Shown here: piece after piece, positions 36,427 to 37,400 of the stretch
Numbering within the stretch: position 1 is the first letter of the stretch
Layout: each line of letters opens with the position of its first letter
DNA from: Candidatus Altimarinota bacterium
Lineage (GTDB): Bacteria > Patescibacteriota > Gracilibacteria > BD1-5 > UBA2023
DNA length: 37,400 bases
Assembly (NCBI GenBank): GCA_014377245.1
Contig: JACMPX010000029.1
Span: forward strand, 1 to 37,400
Direction: 5' to 3'
Notes under the pieces: model-generated
Database searches by the model: none
The model's input: only the letters and a program-made list of their open reading frames with translations
What the model was told of the DNA's origin: nothing
Position numbers and translations under genes: made by a program

Positions 36427-36792
36427 TTACTTGATTCCAAGGAATCCTTTGATTTTTTTGAATACTCCTCCTACATTCTTTGTTGCGAATTGTTTGACTT
36501 GATCCATGTCAGTATTCTTCACAGCATCTTTTACATTATCGATAGCCTCAGATATACCCGTCTTACCGTCACCATCGACATCCTTACCTATGAACTCCTT
36601 GATTGCTTCCATAGCATTTTTGAAATCAATCTCAGGGAGATCTGTTGTATCTATACCGACCTTCGCAGCTGCTGCCTTGAATCCATCAGACATGATACTC
36701 GATTCGAACTTGTCACCGAGACCTGATTTGAGCTTCTCTATAATATCAGATGATATTCCTGATGCTTTGAGTTTTTTGATAATATCGTCCAT
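36427..36792 (-). CDS. Small helical protein with an EF-hand-like Asp loop
   Basis: A 121-aa acidic helical protein. It starts MDDIIKKLKASGISSDIIEK and carries one loop DVDGDGKTGISEAI (about 75-88), which matches the calcium-binding DxDxDG...E pattern of EF-hands and dockerin repeats. The rest is amphipathic helix, ending VGGVFKKIKGFLGIK, a basic tail that could touch membrane. Function is unknown; calcium or magnesium binding is plausible from the motif. A longer in-frame start at 36903 would add 37 hydrophobic residues but would start inside the terminator, so the ATG at 36792 is chosen. No TGA codon. Confidence 0.7.
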   Translation of the reverse strand: MDDIIKKLKASGISSDIIEKLKSGLGDKFESSIMSDGFKAAAAKVGIDTTDLPEIDFKNAMEAIKEFIGKDVDGDGKTGISEAIDNVKDAVKNTDMDQVKQFATKNVGGVFKKIKGFLGIK

Positions 36793-36893
36793 GAGAAAAA
36801 GTGAAAAGGTATAAACACAAAGAGTATAAGTAAAATATATCCAAATAAAAAAAGAAATATTTATTTTGCTTGCCAATTTTATTTTATATACAT

Positions 36894-36923
36894 AAAAAAA
36901 CACCTCATTTGAGGTGTTTTTTT
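36894..36923. terminator. Bidirectional hairpin terminator
   Basis: CACCTCAT/TTGAGGTG (36901-36916) flanked by A7 on the left and T7 on the right, so a U tract exists on both strands. It ends the collagen-like gene on the minus strand. Confidence 0.85.
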
Positions 36924-36937
36924 ATGACGAGAATATA

Positions 36938-37400
36938 CTAGAGTGTTGTCGCACATATAGCATATGCTGTGAGCGTCCAAGTATTATTACCGCTTGCCAC
37001 TCGATCTACTGAAATAGTCCAAGTGTTTGTAGCACTAGGAAAACTGGCACTATTTGCAGTTCATACCGAAGATGTGAATCCACCTCAGATAACACTTTTT
37101 CCACTTGGACAAGTAGCTACTTGTGTTCTTGTTGCTGTAGTTGCACTAGCACCAGTAGTCTGAACTATCTCATACCCACTCACTCAATTGACACCATTTG
37201 TACCACCTGTTCATGCTGCTCATTTTGCTCAAGTGGCTCCAGTTCCTCCGATTGCTCATGCAGGTCCAGCTATTCCAGCAGGTCCTGTAGCACCAGTTCC
37301 TCCGATTGCTCATGCAGGTCCAGCTATTCCAGCAGGTCCTGTAGCACCAGTTCCTCCGATTGCTCATGCAGGTCCTGTAGCACCAGTTCCTCCAGTAGCA
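36938..37400 (-). CDS. Collagen-like repeat protein (5' end outside window)
   Basis: The minus-strand frame is open from the window edge to TAG (36938-36940), giving 153 visible residues. The first part is a Gly-rich repeat with Ala/Pro/Ile/Thr (GATGPAG, GIAGPAGAIGG), close to collagen-like G-X-Y order, then GVNGVSGYEIV and a C-terminal domain (about 100 residues: QVATCPSGKSVIGGGFTSSV... NTWTISVDRVASGNNTWTLT) like the compact beta caps that end collagen-like surface fibres. Gly is coded by GGA, GGT and TGA mixed, with one TGA per repeat. A cell-surface or attachment role is likely by analogy; none is proven. Confidence 0.8.
37239..37400 (-). repeat. 54-bp tandem repeat in the collagen-like gene
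   Basis: Copies start at 37239 and 37293 (identical 54-mers). The copy at 37347 has lost 18 bp in the middle and is followed by a partial copy at 37383. The unit codes for 18 residues and includes one TGA glycine. The array runs off the window. Confidence 0.9.

Noticed and set aside
1-37400. TGA as tryptophan (table 4)
   Set aside because: TGA falls in glycine positions of known motifs (DnaX, MurC, TsaC, PilB, Ogt), and Trp positions such as RDWDS in DnaX use TGG.
37239-37400. Second repeat array as CRISPR
   Set aside because: Identical 54-mers abut without spacers and stay in the frame of a collagen-like protein.

Overview
The window is bacterial chromosome from a lineage that reads UGA as glycine (translation table 25), as described for the Candidate Phyla Radiation groups Gracilibacteria (BD1-5) and Absconditabacteria (SR1). 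The evidence is internal. Nearly every gene is interrupted by TGA under the standard code, becomes one intact protein if TGA is read as Gly, and ends in TAA or TAG, never TGA. Several TGA codons fall where known families need glycine: the DnaX N-terminus (VIGQD), the MurC dinucleotide motif (GIGGIG), the TsaC/YrdC motif (YGLAGD) and the PilB His box. No ribosomal RNA, tRNA or release-factor gene is present, so the exact clade is not fixed here. All CDS below are called with TGA = Gly, which recovers genes a standard-code caller would break or miss, for example 2928-3620, 16391-17620, 20905-21174, 22955-23821, 25328-25480, 36170-36385.

Layout. 1-519: end of a Gly/Thr-repeat surface-type protein. 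679-2048: NYN/LOTUS ribonuclease-like protein and a HAD phosphatase. 2045-5070: ABC-2 exporter (permease, ATPase), a DUF1993 protein and a convergent Lys-rich protein. 5133-6842: PIF1-like helicase. 7024-8047: small unknown gene and an O6-methylguanine-DNA methyltransferase carrying a frameshift. 8437-10462: miaA and an AI-2E-family permease with overlapping ends. 10721-12493: two secreted or anchored proteins, one with a CHAP-like cysteine-peptidase pattern. 12646-17620: PilB-type ATPase, lipoprotein DsbA-like oxidoreductase and two large exported unknown proteins. 17624-20887: dnaX, a small membrane protein and serS. 20905-22146: a strikingly AT-rich two-gene island with a HEPN-like protein interrupted by TAG. 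22273-24248: lipoprotein and two unknown genes, followed by a partial duplicate of the lipoprotein 3' end. 24643-26955: tsaC/yrdC, a 50-aa membrane peptide and murC. 27161-28335: tiny basic protein and an M16-like peptidase. 28341-31976: minus-strand operon of lipoprotein, two small membrane proteins and an MBL-fold hydrolase that carries a palindromic insertion. 32051-33169: CsaB-like pyruvyltransferase. 33320-36123: SIMPL-domain protein, ppa, a short membrane ORF and an RlmL-like methyltransferase. 36170-37400: two small proteins and the end of a collagen-like repeat protein.

The genome is compact: convergent stops touch or overlap (2045-2048; gaps of 3-5 nt at 3620/3625, 17620/17624 and 28335/28341). 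Regulation looks unusual. Several genes have a good -10 box only 6-8 nt before the ATG, which predicts leaderless mRNAs. The preferred -35 hexamer is TTGCAA/T. Because TTGCAA is its own reverse complement, it seems to serve as one shared -35 for two divergent promoters at 2875-2880 and again at 19528-19533.

No CRISPR array, transposase, phage module or complete known defence system was seen. The best candidates for undescribed biology are the AT-rich HEPN pair, the exported pair next to pilB, the palindromic element inside the MBL gene and the shared -35 promoter design. All function calls come from reading motifs by eye; no database search was run.
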